This document shows, piece after piece, positions 44,009-53,078 of a stretch of 64,000 nucleotides of DNA; position 1 is the stretch's first letter, and every line of letters begins with the position of its first letter. Under the pieces are notes generated by a model. It was given only the letters and a program-made list of their open reading frames with translations. It did not search any database and was not told where the DNA came from. The stretch lies in contig JAIPEG010000007.1 of NCBI GenBank assembly GCA_021737405.1, forward strand, positions 52,755-116,754. Direction: 5' to 3'. The position numbers and the translations under genes are program-made. The DNA is from Bacteriovoracaceae bacterium (GTDB lineage Bacteria; Bdellovibrionota; Bacteriovoracia; Bacteriovoracales; Bacteriovoracaceae).

Positions 44009-45436
44009 ATGAATTTTATAGTCTTAGTCTTGTGTCTAATAAGCTCTCCTACTTTTGCGGGGCTAAAAAATATTGCTAAAGATTTTTTGGCCAATAATGC
44101 CCAAGTAAGAGTTGCCGAGTCTCAGATTCAATTGGCCAGTTTAGACTTGAGGGCCTTTGAGCTTACAAGAAATACAAACCTTACTTGGAATAGTAATCGA
44201 AACGAAAATAAATTAGAGTCTTTTTCGGCCTTTGCGGCGCGATTTGCAGGAGGAGCTTTTAGGCAGCCGATAGAGACCACTGAACATACGCTAGGCTTAA
44301 GTAAAGGGTTTGAGTGGGGCGGAAATTTAACATTTGATAATTCGTATCAAGAGATAACAGTCGAGGGAGCTCGAAAAATTTATGGTTTTTCACAGGGTTT
44401 GACTTATACGCAAAATATTGGTCGCGACTTTTTTGGTAAATCTTTTTCTTTGCAAAAAGATCAGCTGTCTTACAATGTTTCATTCACTGAATCTAATTCT
44501 GAGAGCACCATTCAAAATAGTCTTCTCGACCTTGTTAGAAACTATTATCAAGCTGCCCTTAACAAATCGTTGGTGAAACTCCAACAAGACGCTAAGAAGC
44601 GTGCGGATAGAAGGCTGACCTTAATTAGAAAGAGAGTAAAAGATGGTCTAAGAGAAAAAGTGGATAGAATCCAGGCAGAAATTTCTCTTTATCGTTCAGA
44701 TGAAAACGTTAAAAGTGCAAAGCAAAACTTTACTTCAGCTATCGAAGCACTCAGCACGGCCGTTCATCGAGTTGTGCCTGCTGACGAAGTCGTAGGTCTT
44801 ATTGATAGCAACTTTAAGTCGACGGAAATTCCTGTGGGAAATGTATCGGGCAATCAAAACTTAAAAGCGCTTCAGGATCAAGTTAAAGCGACAGAGGCGA
44901 GTCTTGATATTGCTGATCGTGGAATCTTACCTACAGTTAACCTAGAAGTTGGGGCGAGAAATAATAACTTTGAACCTCAGACAAGTGATGCTTTTTCTGG
45001 GGGTCGCATTGGCGGATCTAATCACGAGCTTCGTTTAGGCGTGAATCTCTCTTGGGCATTAGGTTCTCAACCTCAAAAGGTGGAGAAGACTAGAGCACTC
45101 GTAAATTACAACACAACAAAATTGCGCCTTCAAAAATTAACAAGTGATGTCTTCCAATCAGAAAAATCAATAAGAGATCAAATCTCCTTACTCTCAGAAA
45201 ATTTAGAGAGTTCAAAAAAACGACTAGAGTTGGCCCAGGCAGCACTTGATGAATACAATCGCCTCTATGCGAGAGGTAGGGCGGACCTTGATCAACTTAT
45301 CCAAGCTGAAGAGACGCTTATTACGACAGAAATTAACCATGTTCAGTATATGTCTCAAAGAGAAGTGCTTCTTCATAGCTTGGCCTTCCTTTATGGCGAC
45401 TTAAGAAACTTTCTCGTAGGTGGAGAGAGTAAATGA
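44009..45436 (+). CDS. TolC-family outer-membrane efflux protein
   Basis: 475 residues with an N-terminal signal peptide. The OEP fold shows as two long coiled-coil repeats: about 170-240 (RADRRLTLIRKRVKDGLREKVDR with DLVRNYYQAALNKS before) and about 385-455 (LELAQAALDEYNRLYARGRA). The protein forms the outer-membrane and tunnel part of tripartite pumps. Its stop overlaps the RND pump start by 4 nt, but the usual membrane-fusion adaptor gene is missing. Confidence 0.92.
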   Translation: MNFIVLVLCLISSPTFAGLKNIAKDFLANNAQVRVAESQIQLASLDLRAFELTRNTNLTWNSNRNENKLESFSAFAARFAGGAFRQPIETTEHTLGLSKGFEWGGNLTFDNSYQEITVEGARKIYGFSQGLTYTQNIGRDFFGKSFSLQKDQLSYNVSFTESNSESTIQNSLLDLVRNYYQAALNKSLVKLQQDAKKRADRRLTLIRKRVKDGLREKVDRIQAEISLYRSDENVKSAKQNFTSAIEALSTAVHRVVPADEVVGLIDSNFKSTEIPVGNVSGNQNLKALQDQVKATEASLDIADRGILPTVNLEVGARNNNFEPQTSDAFSGGRIGGSNHELRLGVNLSWALGSQPQKVEKTRALVNYNTTKLRLQKLTSDVFQSEKSIRDQISLLSENLESSKKRLELAQAALDEYNRLYARGRADLDQLIQAEETLITTEINHVQYMSQREVLLHSLAFLYGDLRNFLVGGESK

Positions 45437-48400
45437 AAAAAATAATGGAGTTCTTTCTTGAACGCTCATTATTGGTCAATTTATTGACTGTGATGGTTCT
45501 TTTAATTGGAGGCGTTGCTCTTTATGGCCTTCAAAAAGAAACTTTTCCGCAAGTAGAATTTGATATCATTTTGGTAAGAACGGGTTATCAAGGTTCTTCT
45601 TCTGAAGATGTTGAAAAATTAGTGACTATACCTCTCGAGAGAGAAATTAAAACGGTAAATGGTATTAAGCAGCTAAATGCTCTATCCGCTGAAGGAAGCT
45701 CGATCATCTATTTAGAAGTAGAGCCTGATGCAGACCTCGATCAAGTTTTAGAAGACACAAAGAACGCTATAGACGCTGTCGATGATTTGCCAGAGGACGC
45801 AACGGTACCCATTGTGACTTCTCTTGATAATAAGCAAAGAGGAATACTAAAAGTCACACTAACAGGAGCCGACTACAATAAATTAAGAGTCGTTTCAAAA
45901 AAATTAAGAGACAGAATTGAGGGTGTAAATGGGATCGCTCTTGTTAGCTTGGAAGGATATCGAGTTGATGAGATCCGTATTGAACTTAATCCTAGTTTAA
46001 TGAATAAGTTTGAGGTGACTGTAGGTGAGGTCTACCAAGCTGTTCAGAGGAGAAATCTTAATCTCTCTGGTGGAACAATCGAAGAAGCTGGAGGTGATAT
46101 CATTGTTAGAACAATGGCGGAATTCGAGTCTACAAAAGATATTGAAGAAGTTGTCATTGTTTCTAATACCTCGGGAAGAAAAGTATTAATTAAAGATGTC
46201 GCTAAAGTCATTAGGGGGCCTGCTGAGAGTGGGATTTTACAACGATCTAACGGTGAACAGGCCATCTTCTTAGATGTAAAGTCACGTCAGTCGGCAGATA
46301 TCCTCGATACTACTGAAAAAGTAAAAAGTGTAACGACAAAGTTCTTTGAGGAAAATAATTTTAAAGACATAAACTTTCGCTACACGGACGATCTTTCTTA
46401 CTATGTGAAAAGAAGGTTAAATATTTTAAAAGACAATGGAATCATGGGTATGATCCTCGTCTTTGTCACGCTACTTCTTTTTTTAAACGCCAGGACGTCT
46501 TTCATTACTTCAATGGGGGCTCCCGTCGCCTTTATGGTTGCGTTTATTATCATGGATATGATGGGTATTAGTGTAAACCTGATTTCAATGTTTGCTCTTA
46601 TTCTTGTACTGGGCATGCTTGTCGATGATTCAATCATTGTGGCCGAATATTATTATCAGCAACTAGAAGCAGGTTTGCCTCCGCACGAAGCAGCGAGAAA
46701 AGCCGCTTGGCAAACGATAAAGCCGGTTACAGCAACCATTGCCACAACAATGGTCGCTTTCGGATCCCTCTTCTTCATGGGGGGCATTATGGGGAAATTC
46801 CTATGGCCCGTTCCAGCAGTTGTCATTATCTGCTTAGTGGCCTCCCTCTTAGAGTGTTTCTTTATTCTTCCTTCTCACTTAGCTGACTTTTGTCGTCTAA
46901 GTCCAAAAGAGATGGGGCGTCGTTGGTATGATAATTTAACTGATTTTTATGCCAAAATCTTAGCGATCTTTTTAAAAAAACCTTGGGCGATTTTAATAGC
47001 CTTCTTCTTTATTTTTGTAGGCTCGATGTTTATGGCCACAAGGATGGATTTTGAACTTTTCCCGGGTGATGATGTTCGCACCGTCTTTTTACAGATTAAA
47101 GGAAAGGTAGGCTCACCGTTAAAGCAAACAGATCAAGCTGTTGTTAAACTTGAGAACCTAGTTTTAAACGAATTAAAGAAAGAAGAGCTAGAGCAGGTTA
47201 AATCTCAAGTTGGTGTGTTACGCGGAGATAATGGTAATAAAACAGGAAGCCATTACGGCTCACTGATCATCTACTTGACTCCTCCGGGAGATAGAGAGCG
47301 CTCTACTGATGATATTTTGTCTCTTCTAACGAAGAAATCAGAAAGTCTGATACCTGGTTATGTTATCACCACTAAAAAAGTTCAAGGTGGTCCACCTAAG
47401 GGCAAGGCCGTTGATATTCAGCTTACAAGTGATTCTCTTGATGATCTAAAGAAGGCTTCAGTTTTGGTAAGAGATGCTCTTGCTAAAGAAGAAGGAATCG
47501 TCGCGCCTGAAATTGATTTTGAAGAGGGAAAAGAGCAAGTCGTCATTCAAGTTAATGATGGTGAGGCAAGAAGGTTGGGTCTAAATACTCAACAGATTGC
47601 TCTTGAGGTTCGTCGTATATTATCGGGAGATTCAATCACTGAAATTAGAGAGTCTGAAGAAGATGTTGAGATTAAATTATTCTTTGATGATAAGGCCCGT
47701 ACAAAAGTCGAGAGTCTTATGCTACTTCACCTTGTTAATAATCAAGGACGAAGGATACCTCTTAATAGAGTGGTTACTTTAGAGAAAAAACCAGGCGCTT
47801 TTGTTATTAGGCGTCTTAATAGAAAGAGAATCATCTCAGTAACTTCTGATATTGATAAAAAGTTAAGCACACCCGTAAAGGTCGCTAAAACTTTTTCGCC
47901 GAAGGTCAAAACACTTCTCGCAGGTTTGCCAAGTATTGACTTTAAGTTTGGCGGAGAAAATGAGGACACAAAAGAGTCAATGGTTCGCCTTTTAAAATCG
48001 GGCGGGATGGCGCTTGGAGCAATCTTTTTAATCTTAGTTGTTATGTTTAACTCCCTTATGCACCCCATCGTCGTAATGGCCGCTATTCCTTTGGGTTTAA
48101 TTGGGGTCATCTGGACTTTTAAGTTAGCAGGACAGTCGCTTGGATTCATGGCCCTGATGGGAGTAGTTGCTCTTATCGGTGTTGTTGTGAATGATTCCAT
48201 TGTTCTTGTGACTTTTATAAATGAAAAAAGAGAAGAGTATGGTGATGATATTGCGAAGGCCGTCTTTGAAGCATCAAAGGGGCGTTTTCGTGCTGTTATT
48301 CTAACTACGGTAACAACTGTCGCAGGACTAATTCCTATTGCTCACCCGTCAGTTTCTAAAATCCTATCCTTTGGCGCCAATACTGATAGTGACCCTTTTA

Positions 48401-48573
48401 TTCAGCCGATGGCACTAAGCTTTGCATGGGGATTATTCTTTGCTTCTTTAGTGACACTCTTCTTTGTTCCTTGCAACTATTTGGTCTTTGAACGAGTGAA
48501 GAGAAAAATGGGCTCTTGGGGCAACCCCTTTTCCAAGAAAGAGTCTACTACCCAGGAAGCGGTAGAGGCTTAA
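45433..48573 (+). CDS. RND-type efflux transporter (AcrB/HAE-like)
   Basis: 1046 residues, the usual length. Twelve membrane helices with two large periplasmic loops (about 40-330 and 555-860). The first helix ends LYGLQKETFPQVEFD; TM4 carries the proton-relay pair in GMLVDDSIIVAEYYYQ. The periplasmic part contains GSP-like GGTIEEAGGD and ARRLGLNTQQIALEVRR. It should export drugs, metals or fatty compounds with proton energy, using the adjacent TolC. The TAA stop shares TTAA with the convergent gene. Confidence 0.95.
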   Translation: MKKIMEFFLERSLLVNLLTVMVLLIGGVALYGLQKETFPQVEFDIILVRTGYQGSSSEDVEKLVTIPLEREIKTVNGIKQLNALSAEGSSIIYLEVEPDADLDQVLEDTKNAIDAVDDLPEDATVPIVTSLDNKQRGILKVTLTGADYNKLRVVSKKLRDRIEGVNGIALVSLEGYRVDEIRIELNPSLMNKFEVTVGEVYQAVQRRNLNLSGGTIEEAGGDIIVRTMAEFESTKDIEEVVIVSNTSGRKVLIKDVAKVIRGPAESGILQRSNGEQAIFLDVKSRQSADILDTTEKVKSVTTKFFEENNFKDINFRYTDDLSYYVKRRLNILKDNGIMGMILVFVTLLLFLNARTSFITSMGAPVAFMVAFIIMDMMGISVNLISMFALILVLGMLVDDSIIVAEYYYQQLEAGLPPHEAARKAAWQTIKPVTATIATTMVAFGSLFFMGGIMGKFLWPVPAVVIICLVASLLECFFILPSHLADFCRLSPKEMGRRWYDNLTDFYAKILAIFLKKPWAILIAFFFIFVGSMFMATRMDFELFPGDDVRTVFLQIKGKVGSPLKQTDQAVVKLENLVLNELKKEELEQVKSQVGVLRGDNGNKTGSHYGSLIIYLTPPGDRERSTDDILSLLTKKSESLIPGYVITTKKVQGGPPKGKAVDIQLTSDSLDDLKKASVLVRDALAKEEGIVAPEIDFEEGKEQVVIQVNDGEARRLGLNTQQIALEVRRILSGDSITEIRESEEDVEIKLFFDDKARTKVESLMLLHLVNNQGRRIPLNRVVTLEKKPGAFVIRRLNRKRIISVTSDIDKKLSTPVKVAKTFSPKVKTLLAGLPSIDFKFGGENEDTKESMVRLLKSGGMALGAIFLILVVMFNSLMHPIVVMAAIPLGLIGVIWTFKLAGQSLGFMALMGVVALIGVVVNDSIVLVTFINEKREEYGDDIAKAVFEASKGRFRAVILTTVTTVAGLIPIAHPSVSKILSFGANTDSDPFIQPMALSFAWGLFFASLVTLFFVPCNYLVFERVKRKMGSWGNPFSKKESTTQEAVEA

Positions 48574-49289
48574 GCATTATAGGGGATTAAAAGTCTTTCA
48601 CATTGAGAGCAAACTTCTACAGTTTGTAAAAGTTCAATTCTTGATTGTGTCATCTTATCGAGAATAAAACGACATTTCTCACATCCCCCTTGCATGACTC
48701 TTGAAAGAGGCTGGTTGAAACGATGCTTTTTACGGGCCTTCAAAAAACTAAGTTTAAGAGTGTCTGGAACATCCTCTAATAATGCCTTAATTCTTATTTC
48801 ATATTTATCTATTTCATTTTGTTCAACTTGGGTTACTTCAAGAATTTCTTTATCAATAGTATCAAGGGTAAGCTTTGATCCTTTAAGGAAGCTTATGCAT
48901 TCTTCAATCTTGCTTTCCAGAATTTCCTGTTCTTCCAGTAAGCTAAGAATCTTATCCTGTAGATGCTCAACATTTTCTTCAGCCATTGACTGCTCTTTTT
49001 GAAGAGCATTAATTTGCTGTTCACTCTTTGCCATTGGCAGTTGTTCTAGTGCTTTCTCTAACTTTTTTTCCCAATCAAAGAGTTCTTTTTCAAATTGATT
49101 AATTGACGCAGTATGGTCTTTCGACTCTATTAGGAGACCCTCTTTCTCGGTCTCTCTCGTATGGCGGATTTTTACAATATAATCTCTACGCGCCGATTGT
49201 TCTTGGATAATATCTAAATGCTTTTTAATCATCTTATCGAGAGACTGAACTTCTTTAAGGTGAGAAAATTGTATTATATCCATAGACAT
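48570..49289 (-). CDS. coiled-coil protein with C4 zinc ribbon
   Basis: The frame is open to 49379 and would overlap the divergent aroC start; the ATG at 49289 avoids this, so I chose it (about 239 residues). A long coiled coil (about 10-180, many Glu/Lys heptads) ends in GGCEKCRF and VCSQCERLL, two CxxC pairs of the zf-RING_7/CdsZ-like C4 ribbon. Members are thought to act in transcription or RNA regulation; function is not settled. Convergent with the RND gene with stops overlapping in TTAA. Confidence 0.8.
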   Translation of the reverse strand: MSMDIIQFSHLKEVQSLDKMIKKHLDIIQEQSARRDYIVKIRHTRETEKEGLLIESKDHTASINQFEKELFDWEKKLEKALEQLPMAKSEQQINALQKEQSMAEENVEHLQDKILSLLEEQEILESKIEECISFLKGSKLTLDTIDKEILEVTQVEQNEIDKYEIRIKALLEDVPDTLKLSFLKARKKHRFNQPLSRVMQGGCEKCRFILDKMTQSRIELLQTVEVCSQCERLLIPYNA

Positions 49290-49363
49290 TAGATTCACTT
49301 GGTTGAGAATGGTAATATAGGAAATGCTGCTTAACCTAGCAAGTGCTGTAGGAGAAATTCGCC

Positions 49364-50356
49364 ATGCGTGGTAATACATTTGGAAAAATGCTGTCTATAA
49401 CTTCTTTTGGAGAATCCCACGGTGCCGGAATTGGTGTTGTTGTTGATGGTGTGCCACCAGGATTAGACTTTTCATTAGATAATTTAGCCGATGAATTATT
49501 AAGAAGAGCACCTGGCCAAGTTGCAGGGACGACTTCTCGAAAAGAAGAAGATTATCCAGAAGTCTTATCCGGAATTTTTGAAGGGAAAACCCTAGGAACC
49601 CCTATAGCCGTTCTTATAAGAAATACGAATCAGCGAAGTAAAGATTATGAAAAAATCAAATCGGATTATCGTCCAGGTCACGCTGATGAGACGACCATGA
49701 AGAAGTATGGGATTCGCGACCATCGCGGAGGCGGGCGCTCCTCAGGTAGAGAAACAATCGCTCGGGTAATTGGTGGTTATTTTGCTTCTCTCGTCATACC
49801 GAAGATTATTGTTAAGGGTTTTATGACCAAACTTGGTCCTTTTGTGATGAAGGATCTACCAAAGATTATAGAAGATGATTTTGCCCCTTATTACTTTCCC
49901 GACAAAAATCGAACAAAAGAAATTAGAGATTATCTTTTAGATTTAAAGAAAAATGGTGAGAGTCGGGGAGGCAGTGTTTCCTTAATCGTAAGGGGAGTAC
50001 CAGCAGGATTAGGGGAGCCGGCCTTTGACAAATTAAAAGCGGACTTTGCTAAGGCCCTTATTTCCATTGGAGCAGTGGTTTCTTTTAGTTTTGGTCTAGG
50101 GGAGGAAATGGCAAATCTTCCAGGTAGCGAAGTTTCAAAAGATAGAAGGAACTTTGGCGGAATGGAAGGAGGGATATCAAATGGTGAGGATATTCTCTTA
50201 AATGTAACATTTAAACCAACAAGTACTGTTGGAGAAAAGGCCAAAGAAGGTCGACATGATCCTTGTATTATTCCGCGGGCGATTCCTGTACTAGAGGCCA
50301 TGGTTAAAATCGTTCTTGCGGATCACCTTTTAAGACAAAGAGCTTATGAAAACTAA
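49364..50356 (+). CDS. aroC: chorismate synthase
   Basis: 330 residues. It turns EPSP into chorismate with reduced FMN. Motifs are SITSFGESHG (about 12-21), RPGHADET, RDHRGGGRSSGRETIARV, and the C-terminal KPTSTVG and GRHDPCIIPRA. Start ATG at 49364; overlaps aroB by 11 nt. First of three adjacent shikimate genes, all on the plus strand. Confidence 0.97.
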   Translation: MRGNTFGKMLSITSFGESHGAGIGVVVDGVPPGLDFSLDNLADELLRRAPGQVAGTTSRKEEDYPEVLSGIFEGKTLGTPIAVLIRNTNQRSKDYEKIKSDYRPGHADETTMKKYGIRDHRGGGRSSGRETIARVIGGYFASLVIPKIIVKGFMTKLGPFVMKDLPKIIEDDFAPYYFPDKNRTKEIRDYLLDLKKNGESRGGSVSLIVRGVPAGLGEPAFDKLKADFAKALISIGAVVSFSFGLGEEMANLPGSEVSKDRRNFGGMEGGISNGEDILLNVTFKPTSTVGEKAKEGRHDPCIIPRAIPVLEAMVKIVLADHLLRQRAYEN

Positions 50357-51371
50357 TATTCAAGAGTGCAACTTCAATTCTTTAGGCGAAGAGCTTTCAG
50401 CCCTCGACACAGACAACTTACTAATTGTCGTTGATAGTCGTGTCTGGCAAATATATTCAAAAGAGTTAGAAGAAAATCAGCCAAATGATAAAAAGATTTA
50501 TCTCTATAAATCTCTTGAAGGTGAATCAACTAAAAATATATCTGAATTTGAAAAGGGTTTAGAATTTTTTTTAGAAAAGGGAATTCATCGGGACTCTTAT
50601 TTAGTTGCCATCGGTGGAGGGGCAACCAGTGACTTTGCAGGATATTTAGCCTCTAGTTTACTTCGAGGGTTAAGATGGTCTGTTGTTCCGACGACTCTTC
50701 TTTCAATGGTTGATGCGAGTATCGGTGGAAAAACCGGTATCAATTCAAAACATGGAAAGAATCTCGTTGGTGCCTTTCATCTCCCAGAAAATGTTTGGAT
50801 TTTAGAAGAATTTTTAGATAGCTTGCCAAAAGAAGAACTCGATAGTGGACTCGGTGAAATCCTAAAATATGCTTTTTTAGATAAAAAGATTTATGAATTA
50901 ATGGATTCAAAAGCCTCTTTAAGCCAAATCATTAATGCATGCGCTGATAAAAAGGATAAAGTCGTCCAGGGAGACTTTAAAGAAAAGGGTAATAGGATAT
51001 CATTAAATCTAGGTCATACTTTTGGTCACGCTTTTGAGAAAATTTATGACCTGCCTCATGGCGTAGCGGTGTTTTGGGGAATGGCCTTAATATTTAAACT
51101 CTATGATGGGGAAAAATATCTTGAGAATCTAAGAACATTTGAAGCCAACCTTAATGCTAACTTTGGTGCCCCACCTTGGCTTAATAAGACGTTTCCAGTT
51201 GAAAAAATCATGGAATATATTAAAAAAGATAAGAAGAAAAAGAGCATTGAAGAAGTCGATTTAGTATTAGTAGAAGAAATAGGGAAATTTAAGACTATAA
51301 AGGTTAAATTTTCGGATATTCAAAATAAATTAGAGCAAAATATTGATGAACTCAAATCCTTCAACTTTTAG
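50346..51371 (+). CDS. aroB: 3-dehydroquinate synthase
   Basis: 341 residues. It cyclises DAHP to 3-dehydroquinate with NAD+ and a metal ion. Motifs: GGGATSDFAGYLASS (NAD), PTTLLSMVDASIGGKTGIN, KYAFL and the metal ligands in NLGHTFGHAFEK plus the following LPHGVAV. The start overlaps aroC by 11 nt and the end overlaps aroA by 26 nt, so the three should be translationally coupled. Confidence 0.97.
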   Translation: MKTNIQECNFNSLGEELSALDTDNLLIVVDSRVWQIYSKELEENQPNDKKIYLYKSLEGESTKNISEFEKGLEFFLEKGIHRDSYLVAIGGGATSDFAGYLASSLLRGLRWSVVPTTLLSMVDASIGGKTGINSKHGKNLVGAFHLPENVWILEEFLDSLPKEELDSGLGEILKYAFLDKKIYELMDSKASLSQIINACADKKDKVVQGDFKEKGNRISLNLGHTFGHAFEKIYDLPHGVAVFWGMALIFKLYDGEKYLENLRTFEANLNANFGAPPWLNKTFPVEKIMEYIKKDKKKKSIEEVDLVLVEEIGKFKTIKVKFSDIQNKLEQNIDELKSFNF

Positions 51372-52563
51372 TGTAGAAACATTTAGTTTTGACAAGACGA
51401 TTGAGGTTCCTTCATCGAAGTCTTATGCAAATCGTGTCCTAATTTTGGCAGCATTAGCAATAGAGCCTGTGAAAATTAAAAATCTCCCCCTATCCTCAGA
51501 TGTAATAACAATGATGAAGTGCCTTTCTCAAGTTGGCTTAATTATTGAGAAAGATGAAGACGGTATTATCGTTAAAAACTCTTTTCCTGAATGCGAAAAA
51601 GATGTTGATTTAAAATTAGAGACGGGAGATGGCGGGACAACGAATCGTTTTTTAATTCCGCTATTGGCAAGAGGGAGTAAATCCTATGAGATTATCCCAG
51701 AGGGTCATATGCGAGATAGGCCTATGGAAGCCCTCTTCCATGCCCTTCGTGAATTAAGAGTAGATGTAGACTTTAATAGTGCTACTTCTTGGCTAAAGCT
51801 ACAGGGACCAATTGATCAAACAGTTCAAAAAGTTGGAATTGATTGTTCTCAAACAACTCAATTCTTAACAGGGCTCTCTCTTGCCTTAATTGATACAGAG
51901 ATTTTGGTGGAACCAGAGAATCTAACGGTTTCCCTTCCTTATTGGGAGTTAACTAAAGACTTAATAGGTAAATTTAAAAATCCGATTACAGAATTTACTA
52001 ATCCCGTGGATTTTTCCTCTCTTTCTTATCCTCTTGCTCTTGCGGCCGTGACAGGGAAATGTCTCGTCACAAATTGTGTAGAAATAGACAAAAATCAAGC
52101 AGACTCTAAGTTCATTGAAATATTAGAACAAATGGGTGTAACGATTCAAATAAATAAGAATGGTCTTACTTGTGAAAGAAATAAGCTTCGGGCGATTGAT
52201 TTTGATGGTTCCCAGTGCCCAGACGTTATTCCGACTCTTCTCTATGTATGTTCTTTTGCCGAGGGGGTCAGCACTATTTCAAATTTAGAGGTTCTCACAC
52301 ATAAAGAGTGTGATCGATTCGCAGAGATGATTAAAATTCTTGAGGCCTTCAGTATTAATTATGAAGCCAATCTGCAGGATTACTCAATTACAATAACAGG
52401 TGCTCCCGCTAAAAAGATTAAAACAACTTATCTTCCGCCAGCAGATCATAGAATGGTGATGGTAACGTATTTGTTTATGAGAACAACGGGAGGAGGCGAA
52501 ATCCTCGGTAATGCTCACCATGTGGCCAAGTCTTTTGCCAACTTTTATGAAGTGATGACTTAA
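51346..52563 (+). CDS. aroA: 3-phosphoshikimate 1-carboxyvinyltransferase (EPSP synthase)
   Basis: About 405 residues, starting inside aroB (ATG 51346, 26-nt overlap). It joins PEP to shikimate-3-phosphate. Features: PSSKSYANRVLILAALA at the N-terminus, GDGGTTNRFLIPLLARG (family usually GNAGTAMR, so the PEP/glyphosate loop differs), RDRPMEAL, GLSLALIDTE, and the late DHRMVM. The loop GDGGTTNR lacks the usual class I GNAGT, and may indicate a class II-like or natural glyphosate-tolerant type; this is an inference. Confidence 0.95.
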   Translation: MNSNPSTFSVETFSFDKTIEVPSSKSYANRVLILAALAIEPVKIKNLPLSSDVITMMKCLSQVGLIIEKDEDGIIVKNSFPECEKDVDLKLETGDGGTTNRFLIPLLARGSKSYEIIPEGHMRDRPMEALFHALRELRVDVDFNSATSWLKLQGPIDQTVQKVGIDCSQTTQFLTGLSLALIDTEILVEPENLTVSLPYWELTKDLIGKFKNPITEFTNPVDFSSLSYPLALAAVTGKCLVTNCVEIDKNQADSKFIEILEQMGVTIQINKNGLTCERNKLRAIDFDGSQCPDVIPTLLYVCSFAEGVSTISNLEVLTHKECDRFAEMIKILEAFSINYEANLQDYSITITGAPAKKIKTTYLPPADHRMVMVTYLFMRTTGGGEILGNAHHVAKSFANFYEVMT

Positions 52564-52597
52564 AAATGGGGCCTCTCTTTAGATTGGCCCCAGCATG

Positions 52598-53065
52598 CTA
52601 AGAAACATACGCAGAGAGTTCTTTTTGACTTTCAAGATCGAGCTCACGCCAATCGTCTATTCTAAAAAGGTCTCCCGCTAAATCTTCTATGAGAATAGTT
52701 CCATTCTCTAAAACTTCAGGCCAGTCCTCTAGTTTCGTTTGAAAAACTCTTACTCCTTGCTTTGTTTGGACAAGATACCTCCTAAGCTCCACATCCTCTT
52801 CAATTTTCACCACCTTATGGATGTTAAGTATGAATTGTGAAAAGCTTAGTTCTTCTTCAATCAACTTCCGGGTGCTCTCATCAAGATCATCGAGTGAATG
52901 CAACAGGCATACTTCATTATCGTCGATATCGCGAAGCGATAAGAACTCCCCCGGTCTTGACCAGGGGAAACACTGCTTCAAATGGATTTCAACTTCTCGA
53001 TCACCATAGTTCATTGAAAGTAATCCATGTGAATTACGCCAGATTTTTATTTTTTTCTCTAACAT
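52598..53065 (-). CDS. DUF1854-family protein
   Basis: 155 residues. The sequence pattern (GDREVEIHLKQCFPWSRPGEFLSLRD, seen in part; ...HKVVKIEEDVELRRYLVQTKQG) matches DUF1854, which databases list as cyanophycin metabolism-associated next to an ABC exporter. AAGGAGAAGG precedes the ATG. It begins 13 nt after the ABC transporter gene, so the two form an operon. No cphA/cphB (cyanophycin genes) are in the window, so the cyanophycin link is unproven here. Confidence 0.8.
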   Translation of the reverse strand: MLEKKIKIWRNSHGLLSMNYGDREVEIHLKQCFPWSRPGEFLSLRDIDDNEVCLLHSLDDLDESTRKLIEEELSFSQFILNIHKVVKIEEDVELRRYLVQTKQGVRVFQTKLEDWPEVLENGTILIEDLAGDLFRIDDWRELDLESQKELSAYVS

Positions 53066-53078
53066 TTCCTTCTCCTTT

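Noticed and set aside
47742..48200. 152-residue minus-strand ORF inside the RND gene
   Set aside because: Antisense shadow of a well-supported coding frame, without ribosome site or domain.
52568..52591. GGGGCC/GGCCCC hairpin after aroA as terminator
   Set aside because: Loop of 12 nt and no T-run; it may be a weak structure but not a supported terminator.
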